Assembly: GCF_012913485.1 (NCBI RefSeq)
Contig: NZ_CP051774.1
Span: 2,232,001 to 2,296,000 of the forward strand
Direction: 5' to 3'
Source: Luteolibacter luteus
GTDB lineage: Bacteria; Verrucomicrobiota; Verrucomicrobiia; Verrucomicrobiales; Akkermansiaceae
Length of the DNA stretch: 64,000 nt
The position numbers were made by a program, and so were the translations under genes. The stretch's first letter is position 1, and each line of letters starts with the position of its first letter. Shown here one piece after another: positions 41,138 to 50,026 of this stretch. The notes under the pieces were generated by a model. That model made no database searches and was not told where the DNA came from. It worked only from the letters and a program-made list of their open reading frames with translations.

Positions 41138-41734
41138 ATGAAAACCACCACTATTGCACTGACCGCAGCACTCGCTCTCGGCCTCCCCTCCGCGCTGATG
41201 GCGGGTGATGCCGTGACGACCACCACTGGTACCACGGGAACCATGACCACGGATTATGGCACCAGCCCCCACTGGTTCATTGGTGGTGGTGCGGACTACA
41301 TGGTCGACTCCGAGGAAGGCTTTTACAACGGCCACCTCGGCTACGACTTCGGGAACGGCCACGCCATCTTCCTGGAGTCCGGTTGGATGGGACAGGAAGA
41401 GACGACATACCCGTTCCTGGTAAACATCGACGTGGACATCGTCCCGATCACCGCAAACTACAAGTATCGCTACAATTTCAATGAGTCCTTCGGCTTCTAT
41501 GCCGGTGTAGGCCTCGGCGCTTCCAGCGTCGATGTGAATGCCGGCTTCGCCAGCGATGATGATTGGGTCTTCACTGCACAGGTCTTCGCCGGTCTCGTCT
41601 ACAATGTGAACCCGAACTTCGAAATCTACGCGGGTGCCCGCTACCTGTGGATGGATGACGTGAGCCTCTTCGGCGCCAACATCGATGACCTCGATGATGT
41701 GGGCATCGGTGGCGGCATTCGCTTCAACTTCTAA
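41138..41734 (+). CDS. outer-membrane beta-barrel protein
   Basis: 198 aa from the ATG at 41,138 (MKTTTIALTAALALGLPSAL; an ATG at 41,132 is possible). Signal peptide about 1-22 (cleavage ALMAG). The mature part has alternating aromatic/polar strands (NGHLGYDFGNGHAIFLESGW, TANYKYRYNFNESFGFYAGV, FEIYAGARYLWMD) and ends GIGGGIRFNF, with a terminal Phe as usual for barrels. About eight strands. A small porin or OmpW/OmpA-like barrel. Confidence 0.75.
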   Translation: MKTTTIALTAALALGLPSALMAGDAVTTTTGTTGTMTTDYGTSPHWFIGGGADYMVDSEEGFYNGHLGYDFGNGHAIFLESGWMGQEETTYPFLVNIDVDIVPITANYKYRYNFNESFGFYAGVGLGASSVDVNAGFASDDDWVFTAQVFAGLVYNVNPNFEIYAGARYLWMDDVSLFGANIDDLDDVGIGGGIRFNF

Positions 41735-41877
41735 ACGGCCCGCTTTCAAAGCATATCAAGGTGCCACTCTTCCTATCCGGGGGAGTGGCATTTTCATTCC
41801 CATCCATCGCAAGGACAGGACGCGAAAAAAGGGCGCATCAGCGCCCTTCTCAAAAGCGGGTTCGAAGTTCCGGCGAT

Positions 41878-42129
41878 TTATTCCTGAGGCTTCCACATGT
41901 AACGCAAAGTCGATCCTTCGACTTCCCCGATTACATACATGCCGAGCAACTCCAGTTCCTCCCCATCGGCGGGAATCGTGCCCTCACCGATAGCAACGGG
42001 CATGGGAGGCTCTCCGACACTCTCCGTCATGGCCTCCCATCCGCGGAACTGATCCGCATTCACAATCCGGCCGTCTTCCGGACCACCGACGAATTCCACA
42101 CGGGCGATTTGGGTAGTTTGAGCGAGCAT
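41878..42129 (-). CDS. GGPEDGR-family small protein, copy 1
   Basis: 83 aa from the ATG at 42,129 (MLAQTTQIARVEFVGGPEDG). Contains VEFVGGPEDGR, then a helix and the ending ELELLGMYVIGEVEGSTLRY. It is paralogous to the 85-aa protein at 45,232-45,489 (same spacing of VEF-x-GGPEDGR, ELELxGxYV and TLRY). The frame is open further upstream but the paralogue supports this start. Function unknown. Confidence 0.65.
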   Translation of the reverse strand: MLAQTTQIARVEFVGGPEDGRIVNADQFRGWEAMTESVGEPPMPVAIGEGTIPADGEELELLGMYVIGEVEGSTLRYMWKPQE

Positions 42130-42393
42130 ACCGCTCTCTTCGCAAGGAAAGTGCCAATCTGCCGACTTCATTGACGCAGCAAGGATCCGGCCGGTTACAA
42201 ACCCGTTTCGATGGACGCACACAGGGCTTTTCGCACCTCGGGCGAGCGGTCCACCCATGTCGAATGCAACGCCTGTTTCCATATAAATCATATATCGAGG
42301 CCCAGGATTACAATCTGCTTCTCATCGCCGCCTTGCTTTCGATCCTGCGCCCTGACACAGTGGCCGATGTTGGTTCCCCCCTTGAACACAATG

Positions 42394-42429
42394 GGACGGC
42401 CCCAGCGGATCCTCCCGTTGGGGCCGTCC
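42394..42429 (+). terminator. strong plus-strand hairpin terminator
   Basis: A 12-bp stem (GGACGGCCCCAG region at 42,394-42,405 with the matching arm at 42,418-42,429) followed by TCTTT on the plus strand. No plus-strand gene precedes it, so it may end a short RNA starting near 42,270-42,300, or act for readthrough from the left. Confidence 0.5.
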
Positions 42430-42472
42430 TCTTTCCATCCGGCTCTGGTCGGACATCGCTGTCCGGAGCCGT

Positions 42473-42952
42473 TCAATCATCAACGGTAATCTTGATGGAA
42501 GGAATTTGGACCGAGTCGACCACTCGGTATTCCTTGTCCACGGCGACGACATTTCCGCCCGCCACATAGTAGCGAACTTCATCACGAGCAGGGAGAACCT
42601 TGATGAGCTCCGGAGGAGCAGTAACGAGATAAGGACGCTCCTTCTCGGTGATGACTACGCCCGTGTTCAGCGCAGAGGTTCTCCATGCCACCGGCATTTC
42701 CTTCACCTTCACGCTGGTGACGATCGCCGGCGGGAGACCGTAGCGTTCTTCCTTGTACGGGTCGAAGTATTGCACCACACGCTTCTGCACAGTGGCATCG
42801 AAGGTCTTTGTGGTTGTCGTGTGCTTCTCGGTCACGCTGCCGTCGGGATTCTCCTTGGTCTCGGTCTTTTCACGGGTCTGGGTGACTTGAGCACTCAGCG
42901 GTAGTACGAGGCCTACCGAGGCAATGACAATTGCTTGGGTCAGTGTTTTCAT
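42473..42952 (-). CDS. DUF1236-like periplasmic protein
   Basis: 159 aa from the ATG at 42,952 (MKTLTQAIVIASVGLVLPLS). Signal peptide about 1-21 (LPLSAQ). It has low-complexity Thr/Lys (KTETKENPDGSVTEKHTTTT) and a C-terminal DEVRYYVAGGNVVAVDKEYRVVDSV module like DUF1236, which recurs in envelope proteins. It is transcribed away from PhoD. Function unknown. Confidence 0.65.
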   Translation of the reverse strand: MKTLTQAIVIASVGLVLPLSAQVTQTREKTETKENPDGSVTEKHTTTTKTFDATVQKRVVQYFDPYKEERYGLPPAIVTSVKVKEMPVAWRTSALNTGVVITEKERPYLVTAPPELIKVLPARDEVRYYVAGGNVVAVDKEYRVVDSVQIPSIKITVDD

Positions 42953-43376
42953 GTTTCGTTTCAGGTTTGCGCACCCGGAGCGCTCTCCGGGCGGAACCAC
43001 TGAAATCGCAGGTCGCATACCAAGGGATTTCCTCTACCTCGCGAGAGCTTCCTGCTTCCAATCCGCGAACTGCCAAGCGGAGGGATCCACGGTAGATCCA
43101 GCATTGGCGGCGGAAGAGAAGCATCCTTTCCAATCTCCGCCTTGTCCACCAAGCGACGCGCACTCTGCAAGAGCCATCGACATTTTGCAAAGGCCACAAC
43201 GGAGCATGAATCGAAGGGGCTCAAACGCTTCCCCCGCGCCATGTGGAGCGGTCCGCATTCCAAGCGATGTCCGGATTCGGGAACGCCCGTTGCTCATGAA
43301 ATACAGGCGCGCCTGGCCCCTGCTTTGAAGGTCCCCTGGCAGGTGCGCCACTTCACTGCACAAACCACAAACCCAA
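42953..43376. other. divergent intergenic region without gene
   Basis: A 424-bp spacer between the minus-strand DUF1236-like gene and plus-strand phoD-like gene. Frames seen here are not convincing; promoters for both directions are expected but no clear -35/-10 pair was identified. Confidence 0.35.
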
Positions 43377-45053
43377 ATGAAACCAGCAATCCTTGTATGG
43401 CTTGTTGCCGCATTCTTTGCGGCATTTACCCATCCGGCCCATAGCCAGATCCCGTTCAAAATCCAAGACCTCTATGATCCCGAACTCGCCCCCTTCTACC
43501 ATGGGGTCGCGTCAGGTGATCCCTTGCCTGACGGCTTCATCATCTGGACGCGGGTGACACCCCCGGGAAAGCCGCGAGCTACCACCAACCGCAGGGTGCC
43601 AGTAAAATGGACTGTCGCCACTGACCCCACGCTCTCCCAAATCGTCGCCAGCGGGAACACCCTGACCAGCGGAGCCAGGGACTTCACGGTAAAGATCGAT
43701 GTCCGCGGCCTAACTGCAGGACAAACCTACTACTATGGCTTCGAGGCTTTCGGACAGCAGTCCCTAACCGGTAAGACCAAGACCGCACCGAACGGCCCGG
43801 TGGATCAACTGAAGTTCGCCGTGGTCTCATGCTCGAACTACGAGTGGGGATACTTCTCCGGCTACGAACAGATTTCCCGCCGCACCGATATCGATGCGGT
43901 CATCCACGTGGGCGACTACATTTACGAGTATCCGGACAATCATTCGTATAGCTCCGAGCAGATCCGGGATGAACGGGTACTCTTCCCACACAACGAAACG
44001 GTCACGCTGAAGCACTACCGGACCCGCTATGCGAACTACCATCTGGATCCGAACCTGCGGCGGGCTCACCAGCAGCATCCATTCATCGCCATCTGGGATG
44101 ATCACGAGTTTGCCAACAACGCGTGGAAGGGCGGAGCGGAGAATCACAATCCGCGGAAGGAAGGACGCTGGAAGACGCGGAAGGCGGCAGCCATCCGGGC
44201 CTATCTCGAGTGGATGCCGATCCGTGAGAATGGCAGCAGCATCGTCCGCTCGCTGAGCTACGGCCCCCTGATGGATCTAGTCTTGCTCGATACCCGGGTC
44301 GAAGGCCGGAACATCCAGATCGAAGATGTGAACAGCCCGCTCTTGTACTCACCCGACCGCACGATGTTAGGGGCAACGCAAAAAGAGTGGCTGAAGGACG
44401 AGCTCAGGAGCTCCACTGCGAAGTGGAAGATTCTCGGGAACCAAGTGATCTTCTCGGAATTCAACATCGCCTATGCTGCCGCCCTGGATCCACTGGTGAC
44501 CGGTGATTTTCTCGAAAGCCAATTCCTCGACATCTGGGATGGCTATCCCGCTGAACGGGCGGAGTTAGTGAATTTCATCGAGACGGAGGACGTGGAAAAC
44601 GTGGTGATCCTCACCGGTGACATCCACTGCAGTTTCGCCTTTGAAGTGGCTGATCCCGTCTTGGGAAATCCTGCCTACGATCCGGCGACGGGTGCAGGTG
44701 CAGTCGCCGTGGAATTCGTCACCCCGAGTTTGTCAGCTGCAAATTTCGATGAGGAGATGGGCGAGTTCTTCAGCGGACTGCTGGAAGATTCCATCAACAA
44801 GCCCTTCCCTCCAACGGGCGTTAACAACAATCCGCACATGAAATTCGCGGATCTCGACCGCCATGGATACCTCGTGCTCTCCGTGACAGAGCAGCAGGTC
44901 CAAGCAGACTACTACTACCTCGAGGATATCTTGGTGCCGCAGACAACGGAAGTTTGGGGAGCCGGGATGATCTCCGCCTCGGGAAGCAACCACCTGGTGC
45001 CTGCATCGGCCCCCGCTCCGCCGAAGAACGTTCAGGACACCCCCGCGCCCTGA
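43377..45053 (+). CDS. phoD: PhoD-like alkaline phosphatase
   Basis: 558 aa. Signal peptide about 1-23 (ILVWLVAAFFAAFTHPAHSQ). An N-terminal fibronectin-like domain (about 40-145, WTRVTPPGKP) precedes the metallophosphatase core: HVGDYIYEYPD, IWDDHEFANN and LTGDIHCSFAF, with the conserved Asp, Asn and His that bind Ca/Fe. It hydrolyses phosphodiesters and monoesters outside the cytoplasm in phosphate starvation. No pho box was identified upstream. Confidence 0.85.
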   Translation: MKPAILVWLVAAFFAAFTHPAHSQIPFKIQDLYDPELAPFYHGVASGDPLPDGFIIWTRVTPPGKPRATTNRRVPVKWTVATDPTLSQIVASGNTLTSGARDFTVKIDVRGLTAGQTYYYGFEAFGQQSLTGKTKTAPNGPVDQLKFAVVSCSNYEWGYFSGYEQISRRTDIDAVIHVGDYIYEYPDNHSYSSEQIRDERVLFPHNETVTLKHYRTRYANYHLDPNLRRAHQQHPFIAIWDDHEFANNAWKGGAENHNPRKEGRWKTRKAAAIRAYLEWMPIRENGSSIVRSLSYGPLMDLVLLDTRVEGRNIQIEDVNSPLLYSPDRTMLGATQKEWLKDELRSSTAKWKILGNQVIFSEFNIAYAAALDPLVTGDFLESQFLDIWDGYPAERAELVNFIETEDVENVVILTGDIHCSFAFEVADPVLGNPAYDPATGAGAVAVEFVTPSLSAANFDEEMGEFFSGLLEDSINKPFPPTGVNNNPHMKFADLDRHGYLVLSVTEQQVQADYYYLEDILVPQTTEVWGAGMISASGSNHLVPASAPAPPKNVQDTPAP

Positions 45054-45149
45054 ATCTCTCGCCCATCCCAGCCGCCCGGCTTCGAAGATTCTCCGCAAGC
45101 CGGGCCCTTCCTTTTCCATGGTGGGGGCTGCCCCCCCTTAAAAAGAAGC

Positions 45150-45181
45150 GGCGGTCCGGTATCGCCATCGACCGGACCGCC
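45150..45181 (-). terminator. bidirectional-looking hairpin, likely terminator for 45,232 gene
   Basis: An 11-bp stem GGCGGTCCGGT with ACCGGACCGCC. On the minus strand it is followed by GCTTCTTTTTAAG, fitting termination of the gene at 45,232-45,489; the plus side lacks T residues. Confidence 0.55.
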
Positions 45182-45231
45182 AGACCGCGGGGCAGAGCCC
45201 CGCTTCCAACCACGGAATCTTTCCTGAATGC

Positions 45232-45489
45232 CTATTCGGCAAACTCCCAACGATAGCGAAGGGTGCCGCGCTTCACATTCTCCATCACGTAATATCCGAT
45301 GAGTTCGAGCTCCGAACCGGACCTCGTTTCATCCCGGATCATCAGCGGGAGAACCTGTGCCATGCCGCCGCATTCCATTTGAAAATCCCGGAACACTTCG
45401 GCGTCGATGACCCGACCGTCTTCCGGACCTCCATAGAATTCCACGTGAGCAATTTGAGGCGCATTCACGTCTCTTGTGTTTGCACACAT
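45232..45489 (-). CDS. GGPEDGR-family small protein, copy 2
   Basis: 85 aa, MCANTRDVNAPQIAHVEFYG. It repeats the features of the copy at 41,878-42,129: HVEFYGGPEDGRVIDAEVF, ELELIGYYVMENVKRGTLRY. Such small proteins occur in several copies in related genomes by pattern. No signal or TM. Function unknown. A minus-strand terminator follows it. Confidence 0.65.
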   Translation of the reverse strand: MCANTRDVNAPQIAHVEFYGGPEDGRVIDAEVFRDFQMECGGMAQVLPLMIRDETRSGSELELIGYYVMENVKRGTLRYRWEFAE

Positions 45490-45611
45490 CGTGCCAGCCT
45501 CGAATCACCCCTTTTTTCAGAGACTTGGAACGGGACGGCCCCCCTTCACCGCAACGGCTCGAGTCGGCATCGCGCAATACGCACGATCTCACGATGCAAT
45601 GCTGCTTAGCC

Positions 45612-45827
45612 CTACTCCACGCGCTTCCATAGAGTCTGCATGGTGCCTCCACCCTTGCCGAAGCCGCGAATGAAAAGCCACGGTTTCCCAGCTTCCGGGG
45701 ACGCATACTCTTGCGTCGGCAGCTTCTTGTTCCAGTCCTGCACTCGGCTGCTCGGGATCCAGTCCCCGACTTCACAATCGGCGATCTGGCTTTTCTCTGT
45801 GGGGGCGGGAATCTGCAGCGAGGTCAT
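45612..45827 (-). CDS. CEVGD...W-family small protein, host copy
   Basis: 71 aa from the ATG at 45,827 (MTSLQIPAPTEKSQIADCEV). It has C-E-V-G-D-W, then EAGKPWLFIRGFGKGG and the ending MQTLWKRVE, matching the two 75-aa prophage proteins at 21,175 and 21,463. The upstream frame is open, but length conservation supports this start. Function unknown. Confidence 0.6.
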   Translation of the reverse strand: MTSLQIPAPTEKSQIADCEVGDWIPSSRVQDWNKKLPTQEYASPEAGKPWLFIRGFGKGGGTMQTLWKRVE

Positions 45828-45974
45828 GCGAGAAGATCGGACGCCTTGCATGGTTCGCAACCGCGCCTTTTTCCCAAAGAGAGGGTGGATGTGCGTAAGT
45901 AGAAATCCCCACATGCATCGATTTGCGCACCAGCGATTTCCGCGTATCGGTAGAACTACAATGCGGCAACGCAT

Positions 45975-46095
45975 GGTGCCCGTGGTTTGGGAGGGCTGCG
46001 GGCACCTCCACTTTCAAAGTGGTTCGCAAGTAATCGCGAATCGTTTGTGAGAGAAAGCCCGCGGTTTGGGAGGGCCGCGGGCTTTCCATTTTCTC
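45975..46095 (+). ncRNA. structured RNA element A (candidate small RNA)
   Basis: Plus strand: an 11-bp hairpin at 45,975-46,006 with the 10-nt loop TTTGGGAGGG, a CTTTCA segment, a stem TTCGC/GCGAA (46,023-46,027 and 46,036-46,040) and a 12-bp terminator-like hairpin at 46,053-46,086 whose loop is the same TTTGGGAGGG, then CCATTTTC. The same order, with the first 32 nt identical, recurs as element B. Both lie in intergenic DNA. Confidence 0.5.
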
Positions 46096-46112
46096 CGGGC
46101 TGCGCTTTTCCC

Positions 46113-47408
46113 TCAAGGATTTCTCACAGCGGCGCTGTCTTCCTCTGGAAGGCCATCGAGCCACCTGTTTGCCGCCGCTGAACTTTGCTCGCTGTATTTT
46201 CGATAGACCTCGCGGAGGTACTTGTGGCGACGGCCCGAGTCCTCGATCGAAGCGCTGAAATCGGCGGCCTTCGGCACGTAGAAGGCCAACAGGCTTTCCA
46301 TCAAGGTGTCCTCGAATCCTTCCCGGGCTTTTCCCGATGGCAAATCCCGGACCCACCCGGTGGCAAGCTCCGGATCTTGCATCCCCATCATGAACATGCC
46401 TGCCGCCAAACCCCTCGGTGGAGCTTCCTGCCGGTCCAATGCGATCCACCATTCAATGGCCTCCTTCGGGTTCTTCTCCGACCAGTGGACCAAGGCCTTG
46501 TCATAGAGCGCATCCTTGCTTGCTTCCGGCAGATCGGCAGCCTCTACAAATTCCACGGCTTCCTTCGGAGAGCGTGCCGCCATGGTTCCGGTGAGCTTCC
46601 TGTAAACATCCAAGCGAACTTCCTCGTCGCCATTTTCTTCCAAGAGGCGCAGCAACTCGGAGCGACGGACGGGATCATGGGCAAGGACCTCGCCCCACTC
46701 GACCAAGACCTCTTCGCGACTCTTCGGGTCCAGTTTGCTCCAATCCTTCCGGGCAGAATCAAAGTCGTCCGCTACCTTTTCCTTAAGGAAGCTTTTCTGA
46801 AGCTTATCCAGCGCGACCTTGTCATCCGGGGTGAAGGCTCCGCTCTTCAACCACGCTTCCGCTGCCTGGAGATCCCGCTTTAGCCAATCCTCGAAGACCT
46901 GGCTGGCTGGCCGCTCCGGATGCCTTGCGGCATCGAGGCTGGCAGCAGAAGGGTCCTTGAGGGCCCACTGGCGCATGATCTCACGCAGGAGTGCATGATT
47001 GGGTGTCGTCGGCGGGAAGCGCTCGTTTCCCGGCTCCTTGTCGAATTCCCGAGCGAAGGTAGCCAGCTCGTCCGCACTCATGGTCGACAGGATCGCTGCC
47101 GTTTGTTCTCGCAAGGCGAAATCCACAAATGCATAGGGGCTGGTTTCGAAGCGGCTCCTGAGGTCGTGCTTCAAGGCAAGCAATTCCACCTCGGAGCGAA
47201 TCCGTAAAGCACGCCGTGGATCCTCCGAGTTGAAAGCCCGGCCAGGCGCATCGCCAAGGAAAAGTCCGGCCTCGACTCTTTGCTTCGCAGCTCCAAATGA
47301 AGAGTTCTTTCCCCATGGAGGTCCGCCTCCCGCAAGCAGATAGCCCAAACCCGCAGCGCCCAAACAGAGCACTGCAATCAGCATCCAACTTCTACCATGG
47401 ATCATCAT
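46113..47408 (-). CDS. membrane-anchored helical-repeat protein, second of pair
   Basis: 431 aa from the ATG at 47,408, coupled to the previous gene by ATGA and preceded by AAAGGAG. N-terminal TM anchor (about 9-27: LIAVLCLGAAGLGYLLAGGG), then an alpha-helical repeat region with WALKDPSAASLDAA, WLKRDLQAAEAWLKSG and WWIALDRQ units. Paralogous to the upstream gene. The repeats resemble verrucomicrobial proteins with W-x(3)-DP-x-A-A signatures; they may be protein-interaction scaffolds in the periplasm. Confidence 0.7.
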   Translation of the reverse strand: MMIHGRSWMLIAVLCLGAAGLGYLLAGGGPPWGKNSSFGAAKQRVEAGLFLGDAPGRAFNSEDPRRALRIRSEVELLALKHDLRSRFETSPYAFVDFALREQTAAILSTMSADELATFAREFDKEPGNERFPPTTPNHALLREIMRQWALKDPSAASLDAARHPERPASQVFEDWLKRDLQAAEAWLKSGAFTPDDKVALDKLQKSFLKEKVADDFDSARKDWSKLDPKSREEVLVEWGEVLAHDPVRRSELLRLLEENGDEEVRLDVYRKLTGTMAARSPKEAVEFVEAADLPEASKDALYDKALVHWSEKNPKEAIEWWIALDRQEAPPRGLAAGMFMMGMQDPELATGWVRDLPSGKAREGFEDTLMESLLAFYVPKAADFSASIEDSGRRHKYLREVYRKYSEQSSAAANRWLDGLPEEDSAAVRNP

Positions 47409-48598
47409 GGGGCATCTCCTTTCCTGGTAATGCTCTCCCTGACCTCGGGCTTCGCTCCATCCAACCAAAGCTCCGCGGCCTTGGGATCCTTCGCTTGCCA
47501 TTCGGCCCAATGCGATGCGAGTTGCTCCTCCGAGGCGTCGCGGGGTCCTGCCTTACCCTTGGCAATGTCCCTGACCAATTGCTTTGTTAGAAAGTTGGCG
47601 ACCGCGCCCTGCTGCCCGTCGTCATTCCACGACTTCGTCTGCGAAGAGAGCCAGGAATTCGCGGCTTCCGGATCGGAGAGATACCAATTTTCGTAGCCTG
47701 CTTCCCAAGAGGGCTGCGGCTTCATGCCATGAGTCACGGCCCACGGCATCGCATTCGCGGCATCGACGTTCATGGTCGCGTCGATGATCTGTTCTTGAAG
47801 CCCTTCAACGCTCTGCTTTTCCGCAGACTGCATCGCGGCATCGAAGTCCAGATAAGACCATGAGCGGAAGAGCTGGTTGAAGCCATCATTACCCCTACTC
47901 AGATCTTTCCGTTCGTGGAGCAAGCGAATCGCGGAATCGCGTTTCTCGGGATTCTCAACGCATGAGTTGAGGCACGAAGAGAGCAACTCATCGCGCTCCT
48001 GCTTGTCCGGAAAGCTGTTGAGATTCTCGAGAAGGTCGTCCTTAGTCCAAGTGCGAGCCAAGAGTTGCTTCGCGAGAAAGCCAAAGTCCTCCACTTGCTT
48101 CATTTCCTGATAAGCGGGCAACCCGCCGGTCTTTAGCCAGGCCGTAAACACCACTCTTACCATGCGATACTGGTCGACCTCCACCGGCCTCTTGAGCGCG
48201 TCTTGCACAGCAGCACGAGGATCCGCCTCCGCCCAGTGGAAGTACATCGCCTCCGCGATCTCGCGAAGCTGCTTGGGGTCGATCCCATTCGGGGGATCGG
48301 CCATGATTTCTTTGAGCCGATCGAGCAGCTCCGGCAGCTTCGCCGGAGGAATGCGGGAGATCACTGCGCCGATCTCCTGATATTCGCCTTTTCCGGTGAG
48401 TAGCCTCTCGAAGGACCTCAAGGGATCCGCCTCGATTTCGCGTGCTTTCATCGCGGTCCCTTGGCGGCTCGCCGGTAGTACTGCATCGGGCGCAAAGGCT
48501 ACCGCCTTTGACTCGCGCGTCTTTCCCAAGGAAAAGCCGGCAATCCCCGATGCGAGCACCATTGCTCCGATCGCCAGCACGCGCCATGACTCCTTCAT
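47405..48598 (-). CDS. membrane-anchored helical-repeat protein, first of pair
   Basis: 397 aa from the ATG at 48,598 (MKESWRVLAIGAMVLASGIA); a longer start at 48,661 is possible. N-terminal signal anchor (about 6-23), then helical repeats with AEADPRAAVQDALKRP, WSYLDFDAAMQSAEKQ and EAANSWLSSQ. Paralogue of the downstream gene. Both are likely exported to the periplasmic face. Coupled in one operon. Function unknown. Confidence 0.7.
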   Translation of the reverse strand: MKESWRVLAIGAMVLASGIAGFSLGKTRESKAVAFAPDAVLPASRQGTAMKAREIEADPLRSFERLLTGKGEYQEIGAVISRIPPAKLPELLDRLKEIMADPPNGIDPKQLREIAEAMYFHWAEADPRAAVQDALKRPVEVDQYRMVRVVFTAWLKTGGLPAYQEMKQVEDFGFLAKQLLARTWTKDDLLENLNSFPDKQERDELLSSCLNSCVENPEKRDSAIRLLHERKDLSRGNDGFNQLFRSWSYLDFDAAMQSAEKQSVEGLQEQIIDATMNVDAANAMPWAVTHGMKPQPSWEAGYENWYLSDPEAANSWLSSQTKSWNDDGQQGAVANFLTKQLVRDIAKGKAGPRDASEEQLASHWAEWQAKDPKAAELWLDGAKPEVRESITRKGDAP

Positions 48599-48752
48599 CT
48601 TCGGAGATATGGCTCGCAGCCGTGAGATTGGGAAGGATTCAGTGCGTTCCCGGACCGCCATTCTAAGTAAATTCCCCCACTGAACCTCCGATTTCCCTCA
48701 GACAGTTCCTGCCACCCGGCGACGCTTCTCCTGTAAGCTAACACGAGTAGCG

Positions 48753-48868
48753 GGTGCCCGTGGTTTGGGAGGGCTGCGGGCACCATCTCTTTCAGGTAGT
48801 TCGTGAGGCGTTTCACGAATGGTATGTGTGGAAGACCCGCGGCCAGCGATGACCGCGGGTCTTTTTCT
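48753..48868 (+). ncRNA. structured RNA element B (candidate small RNA)
   Basis: Plus strand: the 32-nt hairpin of element A is repeated exactly at 48,753-48,784, followed by CTTTCA, a stem TTCGTGA/TCACGAA (48,800-48,806 and 48,813-48,819) and a terminator (AAGACCCGCGG with CCGCGGGTCTT, 48,832-48,842 and 48,853-48,863) with TTTTTCTT. The middle stem differs in sequence from element A but keeps pairing. It ends before the prmA-like gene, so could instead be its leader. Confidence 0.5.
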
Positions 48869-48950
48869 TGGGCCGCTCGCGCCATCTCACAGCGAGCCGG
48901 TTCGCACTTGGAACTTGGCACCAAGGCCCGACGTCCTCAAAAACGCGGTG

Positions 48951-49799
48951 ATGTTCGTCTGGTCGAAACTCTCCGCCTCCAAGTGGCTCGATGCTTGGGA
49001 AGACCGCTTCCATGGGAACCCGAATTTCGTGCTGCACGTCCTGAAAGGCGGCAAGTCCGTCCGGGTGGAAGTTTTCTGCTCCACGAAGGGGGAGGCCGAG
49101 GCAATCGCGAAGCAATTCGGCGGCAGCGTCCGCAAGCTCACCTCGGATTGGAAAAATGCCGGCCCCGAGATTCCGCCACCGCTGAAGGTGCGGGATGCCT
49201 TCGTGGTAACCCAGGCGGCGAAGGCGAAGGACCTCAAGGATCTCGCGAAGGAATTTCCCGGCCGGGACGTCATCAGCATCCCGCCGGAAATGGCCTTCGG
49301 GACCGGAGATCATGCGACCACCGCTACCTGCCTCCGCTTCCTCGTCGACATCGGCCGCGCCCGCCCGGCGGGCTGGAGCTGCGCGGATCTCGGCACCGGC
49401 TCGGGCCTTCTCGCCATCGCGGCGAAGAAATTGGGAGCCGGGGATACTTTCGCCTGCGATCACGACCCCTTCGCGGTCGCGGTGGCGGAGCGGAATTTCC
49501 CCCGCAACGGGGTCGAGGGGATCGAAACCAAGGAGCTCGATATCCTGACCTGGAAGCCGCGAAAGAAGTATGACGTGGTGCTGGCGAACATTTTCTCCAC
49601 GGTGCTGATCCAGGCTTTCCCCGTGATCACCAAGACCCTGAAGCCGGGCGGGGACATCGTTCTTTCCGGGATCCTGGCCAGCCAGGCTTGGGACGTCTTC
49701 ACCGCCGCTGCCAGCCATGGGCTTGGATTCCCGGAAGTGGTCACCAAGGGAAAATGGGTGACTGCGCGTGGAGGCTGGATGAATGACCTGACCGCTTGA
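48951..49799 (+). CDS. prmA: PrmA-like ribosomal protein L11 methyltransferase
   Basis: 282 aa from the ATG at 48,951 (MFVWSKLSASKWLDAWEDRF), placed after the terminator of element B. A short N-terminal domain is followed by the SAM fold: MAFGTGDHATTATCLRFL (the F-G-T-G-x-H-x-T-T signature), CADLGTGSGLLAIAAKKLG (motif I), CDHDPFAV and YDVVLANIFSTVL with the N-I of PrmA. It should methylate ribosomal protein L11. Slightly short for the family (about 290). Confidence 0.75.
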   Translation: MFVWSKLSASKWLDAWEDRFHGNPNFVLHVLKGGKSVRVEVFCSTKGEAEAIAKQFGGSVRKLTSDWKNAGPEIPPPLKVRDAFVVTQAAKAKDLKDLAKEFPGRDVISIPPEMAFGTGDHATTATCLRFLVDIGRARPAGWSCADLGTGSGLLAIAAKKLGAGDTFACDHDPFAVAVAERNFPRNGVEGIETKELDILTWKPRKKYDVVLANIFSTVLIQAFPVITKTLKPGGDIVLSGILASQAWDVFTAAASHGLGFPEVVTKGKWVTARGGWMNDLTA

Positions 49800-50026
49800 G
49801 GCCTCCGTCACGGCTCATTGGTCATAAGTCATTGGGAAAAGGAGGGAGAAGTTACAAAAGCCGCCTCTCCTTCCCGGTGGCCAATGACTTGTGACCATTG
49901 CCTTCCACCATTTCACTTGCGCCGGAAGCGGCTGGAAGTCAGAAAAGCCCCCCGCTCCACCGGGGGCTGCGCGACAGACTGTCTCTCCGCGCCCGCGGGG
50001 CGAGAAACACCATCCCGCGCGCTTCC

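Noticed and set aside
43034-43459. 141-aa minus-strand frame before phoD
   Set aside because: Overlaps the PhoD signal peptide region and has no credible start or domain.
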